From NCBI GenBank assembly GCA_015295985.1, contig DVDX01000023.1:1-64000 (forward strand): a stretch of 64,000 nt of DNA, written 5' to 3'. Under the pieces are notes generated by a model. That model was not told where the DNA came from, did not search any database, and saw only the letters and a list, made by a program, of their open reading frames with translations. Of the stretch, positions 25,278 through 34,430 are shown one piece after another. Every line of letters starts with the position of its first letter. Position 1 is the first letter of the stretch. This DNA is from Synechococcus sp. M44_DOE_062. Its GTDB lineage: Bacteria > Cyanobacteriota > Cyanobacteriia > Thermostichales > Thermostichaceae. A program made the position numbers and the translations under genes.

Positions 25278-27062
25278 AAACATCATGAGATACTGGGGGT
25301 CCAACTGCAGCCACCACGGAGGCCCCCCAGCCTCTACTTCCCGCCAGCGCTCCCGCCACACCTCGGCTTGCAGGTGATACTCTTGGCTGCGGGCAGGGGG
25401 GCTGCCCAGCTTAAAGAAAAGAGTCAGTCGGTGGGGGGTCTCGCTCCACTTCACCAGCCAAGCGGGAAAAGTGTTGGGCAGTCTCCCGTCTGGCCGGAAG
25501 GTGAGGTGGTGGGCGCGGATGGCGATGTATTCCCCGGCTGGGGATCCCTGTACCTGCAGCTCACAGCCCCAGTCCAAGGCCAGCACCCGTCGGGGGCCCA
25601 GGGGCTTGGCCCGGGAAATGTTTTTGCAGCCCGTCAGTTGTGCCACTCTAAGGCAGGGGGGAGCCTCAAAAAGCTGGCGCTTGTCCCCTTGGGCAATGAT
25701 GCGTCCCTGCTCCATTACAGCCAGATCCCCGCAGAGGCGAAAGGCCTCCTCGATGTTGTGGGTTACCAAAAGCGTGACTCCCTTGTAGTCGGCCAGGATC
25801 TCCCCCATCTCCTGCTCTAGCTGGCTGCGCAGGTGGGCATCCAAAGCAGAAAAAGGCTCATCCAGCAGCAAGATCTTCGGCTCGGAAGCCAACGCTCGCG
25901 CCAGGGCCACCCGCTGCTGCTGTCCTCCGGAAAGCTCAGTGGGGTAGCGGTTTTCCCAGCCCTTCAGCTTGACCAACTGGAGCTGGGCCTGGATCCGCTC
26001 CTGTTTTTCGGCCTCGCTCAAGCCCGCAGGGATCCCGAAAGCAATGTTCTGGGCGACGGTGAGATGGGGAAATAGAGCGTAGTTCTGGAAGATCACCCCC
26101 ACCCGCCGCTGAGCCGGAGGCAGCCGGATTCCCCGGTCGGCGTCGAACAAGGCCCGCTCGTTGAGCAAAATGCGCCCCCCATCTGGGGTTTCAATCCCGG
26201 CAATACAGCGCAAAAGCAGGCTTTTGCCAGACCCAGAGGCCCCCAGCAGTCCTAGTGGCCGCCCGTCGCAGCTCAGTTGTACCTGCAGCTCAAACTGGGG
26301 CAGCTTCTTGTAAATGTCTACCCAGAGGCGAGGGGTGGGGGTTAAGAAATCCGGATCCCTTCTGGTGAGAACCTGTAGAGGACGAGAGGGAGGTCGCTGC
26401 CAAGGCCGCCGCTGAAACCAAAGGTTAACTGCCGTCATCACCCCCAAGGACAACATCAGAACCAAGGCCGAGCTAATGGCTGCCCCCCGCATGTCCCCCG
26501 CCTGAACGGCAAAGAAGATGGCCATGGGCAGGGTCTGCGTGCGGCCTGGGATGTTGCCTGCCAGCATCAAGGTGGCGCCGAACTCCCCCAGAGCGCGAGC
26601 AAAACTAAGGGTAACCCCTGCTAGGATCCCTGGTAAAGCCAGAGGGATCAGCACCTGCGTAAAAATCTTGGCCCTGCTTGCCCCCAGCGTGCGGGCTGCT
26701 GCCACCAGCGTCGGGTCGATCTGCTGGAAAGCTCCCAAGGCCGTGCGGTACATCAGGGGCAGGGCCACCACCGCTGCCGTGATCACCCCGGCATACCAGG
26801 TGAAGATGACCGATAGGTTCAGCGAGGCCAAAAGTTGTCCCAGAAGGGTTCGCCGGCCAAACAGCAGCAGCAACAGGAACCCCACCATGGTGGGCGGCAA
26901 CACCAGCGGCGCCAACAGGAGAGCCTCGAGGAGGGAACGCCAGCGACCTCGGTAGTGCAACATCCCATAAGCCGCCAGCGTCCCCACCCCAAAGGTAATG
27001 GCTGTGGCTAGGCTGGCAACCCGCAACGAGATCCAAAGAGAGGATAAATCGTAGCCGCTCAT
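25272..27062 (-). CDS. modBC: Molybdate ABC transporter permease-ATPase fusion (ModBC)
   Basis: The 596-residue protein fuses a ModB permease (residues 1 to about 215, five or six membrane segments, with the EAA-like loop ARTLGASRAKIF) to a ModC ATPase. The ATPase has Walker A GASGSGKSLL, signature LSGGQQQRVALARAL and Walker B LLLDEPFSALD. A C-terminal TOBE-like region starts about residue 500. It imports molybdate with ModA, encoded 37 bases upstream. Fused ModBC proteins are common in cyanobacteria. Its stop overlaps the end of the convergent cobJ gene by 6 bases. Confidence 0.9.
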   Translation of the reverse strand: MSGYDLSSLWISLRVASLATAITFGVGTLAAYGMLHYRGRWRSLLEALLLAPLVLPPTMVGFLLLLLFGRRTLLGQLLASLNLSVIFTWYAGVITAAVVALPLMYRTALGAFQQIDPTLVAAARTLGASRAKIFTQVLIPLALPGILAGVTLSFARALGEFGATLMLAGNIPGRTQTLPMAIFFAVQAGDMRGAAISSALVLMLSLGVMTAVNLWFQRRPWQRPPSRPLQVLTRRDPDFLTPTPRLWVDIYKKLPQFELQVQLSCDGRPLGLLGASGSGKSLLLRCIAGIETPDGGRILLNERALFDADRGIRLPPAQRRVGVIFQNYALFPHLTVAQNIAFGIPAGLSEAEKQERIQAQLQLVKLKGWENRYPTELSGGQQQRVALARALASEPKILLLDEPFSALDAHLRSQLEQEMGEILADYKGVTLLVTHNIEEAFRLCGDLAVMEQGRIIAQGDKRQLFEAPPCLRVAQLTGCKNISRAKPLGPRRVLALDWGCELQVQGSPAGEYIAIRAHHLTFRPDGRLPNTFPAWLVKWSETPHRLTLFFKLGSPPARSQEYHLQAEVWRERWREVEAGGPPWWLQLDPQYLMMFS

Positions 27063-27099
27063 CGGGGAGAACTTATCCGGCCCGTCCCAGAGGGATCCC

Positions 27100-27867
27100 T
27101 TACAAGCAGATAAAGCCGTACTTCACAAACACCTCTGCCGCTTCCTCTGAGGTCAAAAACTCTAAGTAAGACCGTCCGGCGGGAGTATCGCGCACCAATG
27201 CCACCGGATAGACAATCGGTGTAATGGGATCCGCCGTAGCCACCACCCGCACCCGATCCGAAAGCTGAGCATCCGAGGTAAACAGGATCCCGGCGTCGGC
27301 ATTGCCCTGTTCCACCGCCGTCAAGATTTCCCGCACCGTGCTGGCAAACACCATCTTGGGCCGCAGCGCCTCAAATACCCCTGCTTGGGTGAGAATTTCC
27401 TGGGCATAGCGTCCGGCGGGCATAGCCTGCAGGTCTCCGATGGACAGAACCCGGATCTCTTCCGCCACCAGGTCGGCAAAATCCTGAACCTTGGTTTGAG
27501 CATTGGCAGGCACAATTAAAGCCATGCGGTTGCTGAGAAGATCCCGCCGAGATCCCTCCACCAGCAGGTTTTGCTTGGCAAGGGCGTCCATAAAAGAGGC
27601 AGCTGCGAAAAATACCACGTCCAGAGGAGCCCCCTGCTCCACCTGTTGCTGGAGAGAGCCGGAATTGGCAAAGTTGTACTCAACCTTGATGTCGGGATAG
27701 CGGGCAGCGAACAACCGGTCGATTTCCGTTAAAGCCGGTTGCAGGCTCACCGCAGCCCCTACCAAAATTGACTGAGATCGCGCCAAGCCGGGAGCCGACC
27801 CCCACCTCAAAGCCAGAGCGGCCAGGATTCCCAGGAATAACATTGCAGTTCTTCGTTTCATAGCCAT
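27100..27867 (-). CDS. modA: Molybdate-binding protein ModA
   Basis: The 255-residue (from ATG 27867) periplasmic binding protein has a signal peptide ending near ARSQS, then the ModA start ILVGAAVSLQPALTEI and the ligand-binding NSGSLQQQVEQGAPLDVVFFA. It delivers molybdate to ModBC. An upstream in-frame start at 27963 would add 32 polar residues ahead of the signal peptide and is unlikely. It is divergent from the molbindin gene at 28116. Together they feed the nitrogenase genes that follow. Confidence 0.9.
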   Translation of the reverse strand: MAMKRRTAMLFLGILAALALRWGSAPGLARSQSILVGAAVSLQPALTEIDRLFAARYPDIKVEYNFANSGSLQQQVEQGAPLDVVFFAAASFMDALAKQNLLVEGSRRDLLSNRMALIVPANAQTKVQDFADLVAEEIRVLSIGDLQAMPAGRYAQEILTQAGVFEALRPKMVFASTVREILTAVEQGNADAGILFTSDAQLSDRVRVVATADPITPIVYPVALVRDTPAGRSYLEFLTSEEAAEVFVKYGFICL

Positions 27868-28115
27868 TCTTCTTTGACCCGTGACGACTTTCAGAACAGG
27901 AAAATCCACCAATCGCTCGGTACTTTGACCATTAGAGGTTGTAGTTTGTATCTTTAGATACATAATCTAGACTATCGGCAGCCCTTCCTCCCCAGAAGCA
28001 ACGATAAGCATTTGATAGTATTGAAACTGGTGTTGAATGACCATCCGGCAAGCTCCTCTCTTGTTCAGTTCGTTCAACACCCCTGTTGCTCTGCTTGTTC
28101 AACAAAGGAGAAGCC

Positions 28116-28325
28116 ATGCAAATCAGCACTCGCAACTTTTTTAAAGGAACTGTAAAAAGCGTCCAGGTGGGCATGGTCAATGCCGAAATTGTTCTGGAAG
28201 TTGCACCAGGCATAGAAATAACAGCCATTATTTCTAAGCCCTCTGCCGAACGGTTGGGTATAGCAGTTGGAAAAGAAGCGTATGCTGCCATTAAAGCCTC
28301 AGATGTGGTCATCGCCGTGGATTAG
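28116..28325 (+). CDS. mop: Molbindin (Mop-type molybdate-binding protein)
   Basis: The 69-residue protein is a single TOBE/Mop domain: ISTRNFFKGTVKSVQVG, then GIEITAIISKPSAERLGI and AYAAIKASDVVIAV. Mop proteins form hexamers that store or buffer molybdate in the cytoplasm. AAAGGAG lies just upstream of the ATG at 28116. It is transcribed away from modA and towards cnfR, consistent with Mo supply for nitrogenase. Confidence 0.9.
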   Translation: MQISTRNFFKGTVKSVQVGMVNAEIVLEVAPGIEITAIISKPSAERLGIAVGKEAYAAIKASDVVIAVD

Positions 28326-28353
28326 TGGTGGATTAGTGAATTGAGTGACTGGC

Positions 28354-30006
28354 CTAGACTTGCTGTTGCCTGGGATCCAAATACAGGGCTTTGATAAGGC
28401 GCTGGCGGTCGTTCAGGCTGATCTGAAGCCGACCACTCTCCACATCCCGCACCCAGCTCTGGCTACGCCCCAACCTTTGGGCCAGTTCCCGCTGGCTGAT
28501 TCCCCTTTGTTGGCGTGCTGCCGAGATATCTGCCCCACGCAAAGCTTTGCTTGAGGAGAAGTCTTTCGGGTTTTCGGGATGGCCAGGGGAATCAGAGGCT
28601 GTTGCAACAGGTGCAGACTTTGCCCTGCGCTGCCGCCGGGATCCCGATTCTCGAGTTGGGGATCTGGCCTCTTGAACTGCTTGACGCTGCCAGTCGGAGG
28701 GCAGGTGAAACCGTTGAATGCGGGCTTGCATCAAAAGTCCCCACTTGCCCCGTGGCCCAGCAGCCGTCAGCGGGCCGCCATTGTTGGCATCTTCAATCCA
28801 AAAGTTCAATGCCTCGTCCGCATCCTCAGGCACAGCTTCCAGGCGGGCCCACAGGGGTTGAATGGAAGAAGGATAGGTGAGGGGATCAAACTCCGGCTTG
28901 AGGCCATAGTGGTTGAGAACCTCCAGATCGCTTTCAAAGGTGCGCACCAGCCGCTTGCGTTCCTGGAGATTGAGATAGGCTTCCTGCAGTCGCTCCTCCC
29001 CGTAGGCCACCCGCATCAGGGTGGGCACCGTCAGACGCTGTTGCCGCCCCATCCTCACTTTAAACAGCAGCCACAGCAGCAGACGCATGGCTCCTTCATG
29101 ATGCTGCCAATGGCTCATCACCGCCTGCAACAGGGATAGGGGCAGGCTGCTGTACTGATAAAAGGCTTGCCCCTGGCGGCACCCTTGTCGATTGAGAAAG
29201 TACCGCGTCCATTCGCCGGGCTGGATAGCCCAAGTTAGGCCCACCAGATGGTTGCAGCCCTGATCATCTTTTTGAAAGTGGCGATGCATCTTGAGCAGCC
29301 TCCACAGGGGGCCAGCCGGTACCGAAAACCCCTTCACCCGCCCCTGCTCGGGCCAATCGATGGAGACTTGAATCCGACAGAGCTGCTCTATCCAGGTCAT
29401 GAACAGGTGGAGACGGGTCATCTTGCTCAGATCTTTACGTTTATCCCAGCCCAAATAGGACTCCAATTGTGAGTCGGTGAAAACAAAGGATTCCTTCCAG
29501 GGGCTGTCCAACCCAGCGGCATAGGCAGCAAAAATAAGATGCAAGCAGGCAGTCCGCACATCAATGGGAGCACCCTGGGGGATCCCGTCCAAACATAGAG
29601 TTAGGGTCAGGGATCCCCGGTTGTGGCCAACCGATTTCTGATAGCAAACCTGGTTATCTCCCTGCTTTTGCAGATTGAGAGATTGAAATTGAGATAGGAA
29701 ATTGCAAGCTTCCCAGACCACAATTGACGAAGCAAAAGCGTGGCTATGGCCGTTCAAAAATAGAGGTGGACTGCTGCGAATGCGGGTGGTAACCGTGCGG
29801 TTGCGCCCCTTCATTGCTTCATAGGGTTGAGGGGCGGAACCGGGACACAGGCTAACACACTGAGGTTCTGGGAAGAAACCTTCGCAGTCATTGCACAACA
29901 GAGGATTAATCCAGTATTCCCCATCCTGGACAACAATAGCTTTTGTAGGACAGCTATCCACACAAGCATGGCAACCGATACAATCCCCTGAGATTTGATA
30001 AGCCAT
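28354..30006 (-). CDS. cnfR: Nitrogen-fixation activator CnfR (PatB family)
   Basis: The 550-residue protein begins with a two-cluster ferredoxin-like domain: CIGCHACVDSCP (C9, C12, C15, C19) and CNDCEGFFPEPQCVSLCP. A long middle region follows, and a C-terminal helix-turn-helix with SQRELAQRLGRSQSWVRDVE. This is the architecture of CnfR/PatB, the oxygen-sensing master activator of cyanobacterial nif genes. The start at 30006 places the Cys motif at residue 9; an upstream start at 30108 gives a tail unlike the family. Its position at the edge of the nif cluster, next to mod genes, fits control of the whole island. Confidence 0.88.
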   Translation of the reverse strand: MAYQISGDCIGCHACVDSCPTKAIVVQDGEYWINPLLCNDCEGFFPEPQCVSLCPGSAPQPYEAMKGRNRTVTTRIRSSPPLFLNGHSHAFASSIVVWEACNFLSQFQSLNLQKQGDNQVCYQKSVGHNRGSLTLTLCLDGIPQGAPIDVRTACLHLIFAAYAAGLDSPWKESFVFTDSQLESYLGWDKRKDLSKMTRLHLFMTWIEQLCRIQVSIDWPEQGRVKGFSVPAGPLWRLLKMHRHFQKDDQGCNHLVGLTWAIQPGEWTRYFLNRQGCRQGQAFYQYSSLPLSLLQAVMSHWQHHEGAMRLLLWLLFKVRMGRQQRLTVPTLMRVAYGEERLQEAYLNLQERKRLVRTFESDLEVLNHYGLKPEFDPLTYPSSIQPLWARLEAVPEDADEALNFWIEDANNGGPLTAAGPRGKWGLLMQARIQRFHLPSDWQRQAVQEARSPTRESGSRRQRRAKSAPVATASDSPGHPENPKDFSSSKALRGADISAARQQRGISQRELAQRLGRSQSWVRDVESGRLQISLNDRQRLIKALYLDPRQQQV

Positions 30007-30350
30007 AGCCTTCAAACTCCATAGCGTTTTCCTGGAGCTCTCCTTGTGTTCACGCCCGCTATCGCATCTGCAAAACCCTAAACCCGGCCATGGAGACCTT
30101 CCTCGCAAAGCCGTGGCAGCCCGGCCAGAGACCTTAGTTTAAGGTCTGTTTCCCAAGCTCAATTCGTGAACTGGATTGAACGATACCTCAAAAGATCCCC
30201 GGCAGGCCAGGGAGATTTGGTCTAAGGTGAACCTTCTGGAAAGCTTTGTTTTCTCTTAACTTCTAATGTTTGCAGTGAACTTTTGAGATGGCTTTGCAGG
30301 CTACTCCTCCCCCCTTGAGAGCCTTTTGGGGATCCGAACTGCAACAAGTG
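30007..30350. promoter_or_regulatory. cnfR upstream region with a perfect inverted repeat
   Basis: This 344-bp region holds AGACCTTA-GTT-TAAGGTCT (30129-30147), a perfect 8-bp inverted repeat about 120 bases upstream of the cnfR start. A related half-site, GGTCTAAGGTG, occurs near 30221. No T-run follows on either strand, so it looks more like an operator than a terminator. No gene is visible here. Confidence 0.5.
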
Positions 30351-30608
30351 TCAGGCGAAACGCTCAATAACCAAGCCGACACAAGGCCGTCCCCCCACCC
30401 AATACGCCGATTCATCGGCAAGGTTGTGGCTTGGCTCCAGATGCCAACCCAAGGGATTGGGTTCTAGCTCCAGCGCCCGCACGATTTCTTCTGGGCTGAG
30501 CCCTGTGCAGAGTTGAATGTGTTGCAACTTGGGAAATGGTTTTTCCACAAGGCTAAGCTCTTCAGCAGCTTTAAGGATGGAGCCCAGGTGTAGCAAACAG
30601 GTGTTCAT
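30351..30608 (-). CDS. Hypothetical nif-cluster protein (85 aa)
   Basis: This 85-residue soluble protein begins MNTCLLHLGSILKAAEEL and ends in a region with GGRPCVGLVIERF. I do not recognise a named domain. GGGAGC lies about 7 bases before the ATG. Its place between cnfR and the feoA-like gene on the nif minus arm suggests a nif-associated accessory role, which is inference from position only. Confidence 0.55.
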   Translation of the reverse strand: MNTCLLHLGSILKAAEELSLVEKPFPKLQHIQLCTGLSPEEIVRALELEPNPLGWHLEPSHNLADESAYWVGGRPCVGLVIERFA

Positions 30609-30702
30609 AGCTTTGCTCCCAAATCAAGATAGATTATGAAGAGATGTGCTTACCTTGAGTGTCCCTCATTGCAAGTTAAAAATTGGGTAAATAGACTACA
30701 TT

Positions 30703-31029
30703 TTAGAAGGCTCTTGGCAAATTTAAGATTGTTTTCTTATTCGGTTCTTGGGGAGGCGCTAGTGTGCAACAGGGATCCATGCAAACCCAGATAGGTTTAG
30801 CCAAATAAGCAGGAAGGGAAAGTTGGCCATTGGGTAGGAGTAGGATCCACGCAGGATGACGTTGCACAACCTGGAGATAGGTGCCCACAGTGAGCCCCAT
30901 TTGCTGCAATTGGGCGCAAACAGCTTCGGATCCGCGCAGTCGGTAAATGCGACCTTCTTCTCCAATCTTCATGAGTTGGAGAGGAGATATAGTTATTGAG
31001 ATCTTAGGAACCGTGGACGGGGCCAACAT
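30703..31029 (-). CDS. FeoA-domain protein
   Basis: The 108-residue protein contains a FeoA-like SH3 domain: LQLMKIGEEGRIYRLRG, then LQQMGLTVGTYLQVVQRHP, then an incomplete C-terminal strand. FeoA domains accompany ferrous iron transport, and stand-alone copies occur in cyanobacterial nif clusters next to fdxH. The exact start is uncertain; the ATG at 31029 is the first available. A role in iron supply for FeS cluster or FeMo-co assembly is inferred. Confidence 0.7.
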   Translation of the reverse strand: MLAPSTVPKISITISPLQLMKIGEEGRIYRLRGSEAVCAQLQQMGLTVGTYLQVVQRHPAWILLLPNGQLSLPAYLAKPIWVCMDPCCTLAPPQEPNKKTILNLPRAF

Positions 31030-31111
31030 ACAGGGATCCCCAATTCTAGAAAAAAAGGCTGTTTAAGCCTTACTCCAGACTATCAGCAAGTAACTGAGGA
31101 GCAGCGGTCTA

Positions 31112-31411
31112 TCAAACCAAGTAAGCTTCCTGGTGAGTGCGAATCGTACAGTTGGAGCGAGGTTTAGCCACACAGAGCAGCACAAATCCCCTGGCTATTT
31201 GTTCCTCATCCAGAAAGGTTTGCTCCGATTGATCAACTTCTCCTTCTACCACTTTGGCCACGCAAGAGGAACAACTACCGGAGCGGCAGGAAGAGGGCAA
31301 GTCCACATCTTGATCCTCAGCCGCTGCTAGGATGGTTGAATCTTCATCTACTGAGATATAGGTATCAAGCTGTCGTTTTGGGTTAACCAAGTGAACTGTG
31401 TAGGTAGCCAT
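31112..31411 (-). CDS. fdxH: Nif-specific [2Fe-2S] ferredoxin FdxH
   Basis: The 99-residue plant-type ferredoxin has the cluster ligands in CRSGSCSSC and a final Cys in LLCVAKP. The N-terminal [23 protein letters not shown] matches heterocyst-type FdxH, the electron donor to dinitrogenase reductase. It differs from photosynthetic PetF in this region. It sits next to nifW and the feoA-like gene, as in other cyanobacterial nif clusters. Confidence 0.9.
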   Translation of the reverse strand: MATYTVHLVNPKRQLDTYISVDEDSTILAAAEDQDVDLPSSCRSGSCSSCVAKVVEGEVDQSEQTFLDEEQIARGFVLLCVAKPRSNCTIRTHQEAYLV

Positions 31412-31453
31412 GATGGAGTCTCCAGAGAGTTAACGAGGAGTCAACAAGGGAGC

Positions 31454-31819
31454 CTAGGCAGGGATCCCAGGGCTGCATTCGCCCCGCTCTCCCAAAGAGC
31501 TGCAGCCAGTGCAGCCGCTGACAGCATCTGGACAACCATAGTCTTGAAAGACTCGGAACAGCTTCTGCTGCTGCGGAGTAGAGGTAAGAAAGGTTTGATA
31601 CGCTTTTTCCAGCGCTTGCCGGGCTTGCTCCAATCGCTCTTCTTCGCTGCCCTGGAAGTACTCCAGAGGGCCCAGATACTGAGCAAATTTGCGTAAGATA
31701 TGCAGACGATTCACGTTGACCACCCGCGGATCGTAGGGGAGCTCGAAAAAAGCGAAATAGTCTTCGGCATTGATCAGGGCTTGGAAGTCTTTCCAAGAGC
31801 GGTTGCGGTTCCAACTCAT
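31454..31819 (-). CDS. nifW: Nitrogenase-stabilizing protein NifW
   Basis: The 121-residue protein matches NifW, with [21 protein letters not shown], then [11 protein letters not shown]. NifW binds the MoFe protein during assembly and protects it from oxygen. A Cys-containing tail ([11 protein letters not shown]) follows the helical core. Its start overlaps the stop of the upstream DUF683 gene by 4 bases, so translation is coupled. Confidence 0.88.
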   Translation of the reverse strand: MSWNRNRSWKDFQALINAEDYFAFFELPYDPRVVNVNRLHILRKFAQYLGPLEYFQGSEEERLEQARQALEKAYQTFLTSTPQQQKLFRVFQDYGCPDAVSGCTGCSSLGERGECSPGIPA

Positions 31820-32079
31820 CGGCAGGTCTCCAGGGTTTTCAAGTGTTGTCTGAGGGCGTGCAGCCGGGCAAACAGGGCATAGGTGCGGGCTGCCAAGTCG
31901 GGGAGTCGCTCGAACCCGTCAGGTAGCCCCTCGGCCAGATCGTGCAGATCCATTTTCAGTTGGCCTGCTTTGCTATTCAGCCGTTTAATCTCATTGCGGA
32001 GCTGGTCGGCAGAGAGGTGTTCAAAGGGCTCAAAATCCAAGTTGCTCACAACATTCTCAATGTCACTCTCATTCAACAT
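31816..32079 (-). CDS. NifX-associated DUF683 (Rop-like) small protein
   Basis: From the ATG at 32079 the protein has 87 residues with [27 protein letters not shown], the DUF683/CCE_0567 signature, forming a two-helix coiled coil. It is found almost only in nif clusters next to DUF269 and NifX, and may bind metal or help FeMo-co assembly; its precise role is open. A longer frame reaching 32250 would overlap the DUF269 gene and is rejected. It overlaps nifW by 4 bases. Confidence 0.8.
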   Translation of the reverse strand: MLNESDIENVVSNLDFEPFEHLSADQLRNEIKRLNSKAGQLKMDLHDLAEGLPDGFERLPDLAARTYALFARLHALRQHLKTLETCR

Positions 32080-32137
32080 GGGCAGGACACTCCTGATTGC
32101 TGAAGGAAAAAGGGTTGCCAAGGATAAAGCCGAGCAG

Positions 32138-32593
32138 CTACAGTTGGCCGACCTCAGGGTAGGTTCGGGCCAGTTGGATCCCTTTGTCGATAAGGGCAGT
32201 GGCTTTTTCGCTGAGCTGTTCGAGAGACTCGAAACCAAAGCGATGGGCATTCCGCAGGGTGTTGACTACCAACAACAGCCGACCTGCAAAGACCAGCACC
32301 CAGCCAAAGCCTTCGCTGTTGAGATCCAGCACCACCTGCGCCAGGAGACCCGTTTCCTTTTCAATCAGAGCGGCAATGGCGCGGTAGTAGATGAGAATGC
32401 GGCTCCGCACTGCTGGATCCACCTCCCCTTCCAGGGATATTTGGCGCTTCTGGGCTTTGGTGAGAACAAAGGGCTTGAGCAGCAACTCATCACTCCAGGT
32501 GCGGTAGGTGCCGTAGGGATCCGCCGCCCGCATCTGGCGAACGATCTCCTGCAAGATGGGGCTGGTCGAGGGAGAAAGAGGGGTAACCGCCAT
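32138..32593 (-). CDS. NifX-associated nitrogen fixation protein (DUF269)
   Basis: The 151-residue protein matches the DUF269 family, with QMRAADPYGTYRTWSDELLL near the N-terminus and LNSEGFGWVLVFAGRLLLVV in the C-terminal half. DUF269 proteins occur beside nifX across diazotrophs and are thought to assist FeMo-co maturation. It lies 2 bases after nifX and 58 bases before the DUF683 gene. Confidence 0.9.
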   Translation of the reverse strand: MAVTPLSPSTSPILQEIVRQMRAADPYGTYRTWSDELLLKPFVLTKAQKRQISLEGEVDPAVRSRILIYYRAIAALIEKETGLLAQVVLDLNSEGFGWVLVFAGRLLLVVNTLRNAHRFGFESLEQLSEKATALIDKGIQLARTYPEVGQL

Positions 32594-32595
32594 GG

Positions 32596-33015
32596 CTAAA
32601 CCTCCGCACCAGAAGAAGAGGGATTCGCGGCCTCAGGCTTGCGGGCGCGTTCGGCCAAGAGCACTTTGCGCAGCCAGGGGGGAGGATTGTGCAGGGTGGT
32701 TACCAGGCGCTGCAGCAAGCTCTCGATGGATTCTTCTTCCGACTGCACTTTGATGGGGGTAATGCGGCGGTTGATCAGGCGGGCGGCGGCGCTGCTGCCG
32801 ATGGCGGCAACGTAGATGAGGGTGACATCGGCCAAAGCCTGCAGCTTGGGCACCAGCTTGTCCTCGTTGCCATCTGCCTCTAAGTTGCCCCCAAAGGTGA
32901 GGGTCTTACAGAATCGGTAGCCTTCGGGGGTGACTTCGTAGAGGTCAATCTGGTTGGCCCAACCAAAGTGGGCATTGACGTGCTTGCCGTCGCGGGTTGT
33001 AAAGGCCACTTGCAT
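32596..33015 (-). CDS. nifX: FeMo-co carrier/storage protein NifX
   Basis: The 139-residue protein has the NifX/NifB-C fold pattern: VAFTTRDGKHVNAHFGWANQI near the start and AAIGSSAAARLINRRI in the middle. NifX holds NifB-co or the VK-cluster during FeMo-co synthesis. It is located between nifN (74 bases upstream) and the DUF269 gene, the standard order. Confidence 0.92.
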   Translation of the reverse strand: MQVAFTTRDGKHVNAHFGWANQIDLYEVTPEGYRFCKTLTFGGNLEADGNEDKLVPKLQALADVTLIYVAAIGSSAAARLINRRITPIKVQSEEESIESLLQRLVTTLHNPPPWLRKVLLAERARKPEAANPSSSGAEV

Positions 33016-33089
33016 AGGCGTTCTCCTTAGAACCGTGAACTTGAGGGTTTAGGGGAGCTAGGGAGATCTAGCTCGAAGCTCTGGATCCC

Positions 33090-34430
33090 TTAGAATCCAT
33101 GCCCAGAAACCTGGGATGGGCTGGGATGCCGCTCCTCCTCCTGCTCCATCAGCAGGTTGCCAACAGCAAACAGTTGGGATAAGGTGCCGCGATAGCCCAC
33201 CTGACAGAGGTGGTTGGCCCCCAGCCGGTCGAAGATAGGGATCCCTATCCGATGCACCGGGATCCCCAACCGCTTGCCCAGCCGCGCCACGTGGGAGTTG
33301 CCCACCAGCAGGTCGGCCCCGGACGCTAGCTCCTCCAGATCCCCCAGATCCCCCACCCGCACTGCCTCAATGGGAAGGGTGGTCAAGTGGGGATCCGGTG
33401 TGGGACTGATGGCCGCCTGGATCTGACAGCCCATATCCAGCAGCCAGTCCACCCACCCCCAGAGCAGATCGGCTTCTAGGGCCAAGGCAATCCGCTGGTT
33501 GCCGAAGAAAAAGTGACAATCCAGCAGAGCATCTTGAACTTGGCTACGCTGGCGGCGGTAGCGCGAGGGCACCGACTGTTGGCTGTGCTCAGCCAGGGTT
33601 GCCAAAAAGGGATCCACAGCCTTGAGGCCGGTTAGGTGGGGAAAAACCCGATAGGGGGTGCCAAAGCGCTGGGCCAGGATCTGGGCTGCCGGACGCATGC
33701 TCTCGCCGATGGCCAAGGTGAGGCTGGAGCGTCCTAGCTGGCGCAGTTGCTCAAGGGGAGTGCCGCCGTCTGGGGTTGCCCTGAAGCCAGTACCCAAGTG
33801 GCCATCCAGGGAGCCCGAGGGATCCGGCACCAAGATCGGCTCCAGGCCAAAGGCTTCCACCGTTTCCTTAATCTCTTGGGCGTCGGCGGGAGTGAGGGCA
33901 GGCCCGCACAGCACCGTTACCTGGGCAGGGTGGACGGATCCCGACGGTGATTCCGGCAAGGTACTGACCAAGCTGTGGACAGCGATGGCATAGCCGTCTT
34001 GCAGGGATCCCTTAAAGTCAGGCGTAGAGGCCAACACAATGGGCAGATCCTGCAATTGCGGCTGACGTCGGCGCAGCTCCCGCAGGATGCGCGGCATATC
34101 GTCCCCGCGGGTTTCCGTGAGGCCGGTGGTGAGAAGGCCAATGAGCTCCGGCTGGGCCTTTTCCACCAGGGTGAGGATGGCAGCTTCGACATTCTCCTCC
34201 CCCCCCAAGATGGTGTCCACCTCGGACATGGCAGTGGTGGACATGGGAATGGCCTCGCGGAAGTGGCGTACCAGCAGCGCTTTGGCAAAGGCCGTACAGC
34301 CCTGGGAACCGTGGAAGAGGGGCAGACAGCCCTTGATCCCCAGAAAGGCCAGAGCCGCCCCCAGCGGAGCGCTGAGTTTGAGGGGGTTGACGGTCAAGGG
34401 CTTGCGTTCTTGGATGAGCTGAGCCATCAT
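33090..34430 (-). CDS. nifN: FeMo-co scaffold subunit NifN
   Basis: The 446-residue protein is the NifK-like half of the NifEN scaffold on which FeMo-co is completed. Typical features are LKLSAPLGAALAFLGIKGCLPLFHGSQGC near the N-terminus (quoted here only as a landmark at residues 17 to about 45) and EVDTILGGEENVEAAI. Its ATG overlaps the nifE stop (ATGA), and AAAGGAGGTGAG inside nifE serves as ribosome site. This coupling fits a 1:1 complex. Confidence 0.93.
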   Translation of the reverse strand: MMAQLIQERKPLTVNPLKLSAPLGAALAFLGIKGCLPLFHGSQGCTAFAKALLVRHFREAIPMSTTAMSEVDTILGGEENVEAAILTLVEKAQPELIGLLTTGLTETRGDDMPRILRELRRRQPQLQDLPIVLASTPDFKGSLQDGYAIAVHSLVSTLPESPSGSVHPAQVTVLCGPALTPADAQEIKETVEAFGLEPILVPDPSGSLDGHLGTGFRATPDGGTPLEQLRQLGRSSLTLAIGESMRPAAQILAQRFGTPYRVFPHLTGLKAVDPFLATLAEHSQQSVPSRYRRQRSQVQDALLDCHFFFGNQRIALALEADLLWGWVDWLLDMGCQIQAAISPTPDPHLTTLPIEAVRVGDLGDLEELASGADLLVGNSHVARLGKRLGIPVHRIGIPIFDRLGANHLCQVGYRGTLSQLFAVGNLLMEQEEERHPSPSQVSGHGF

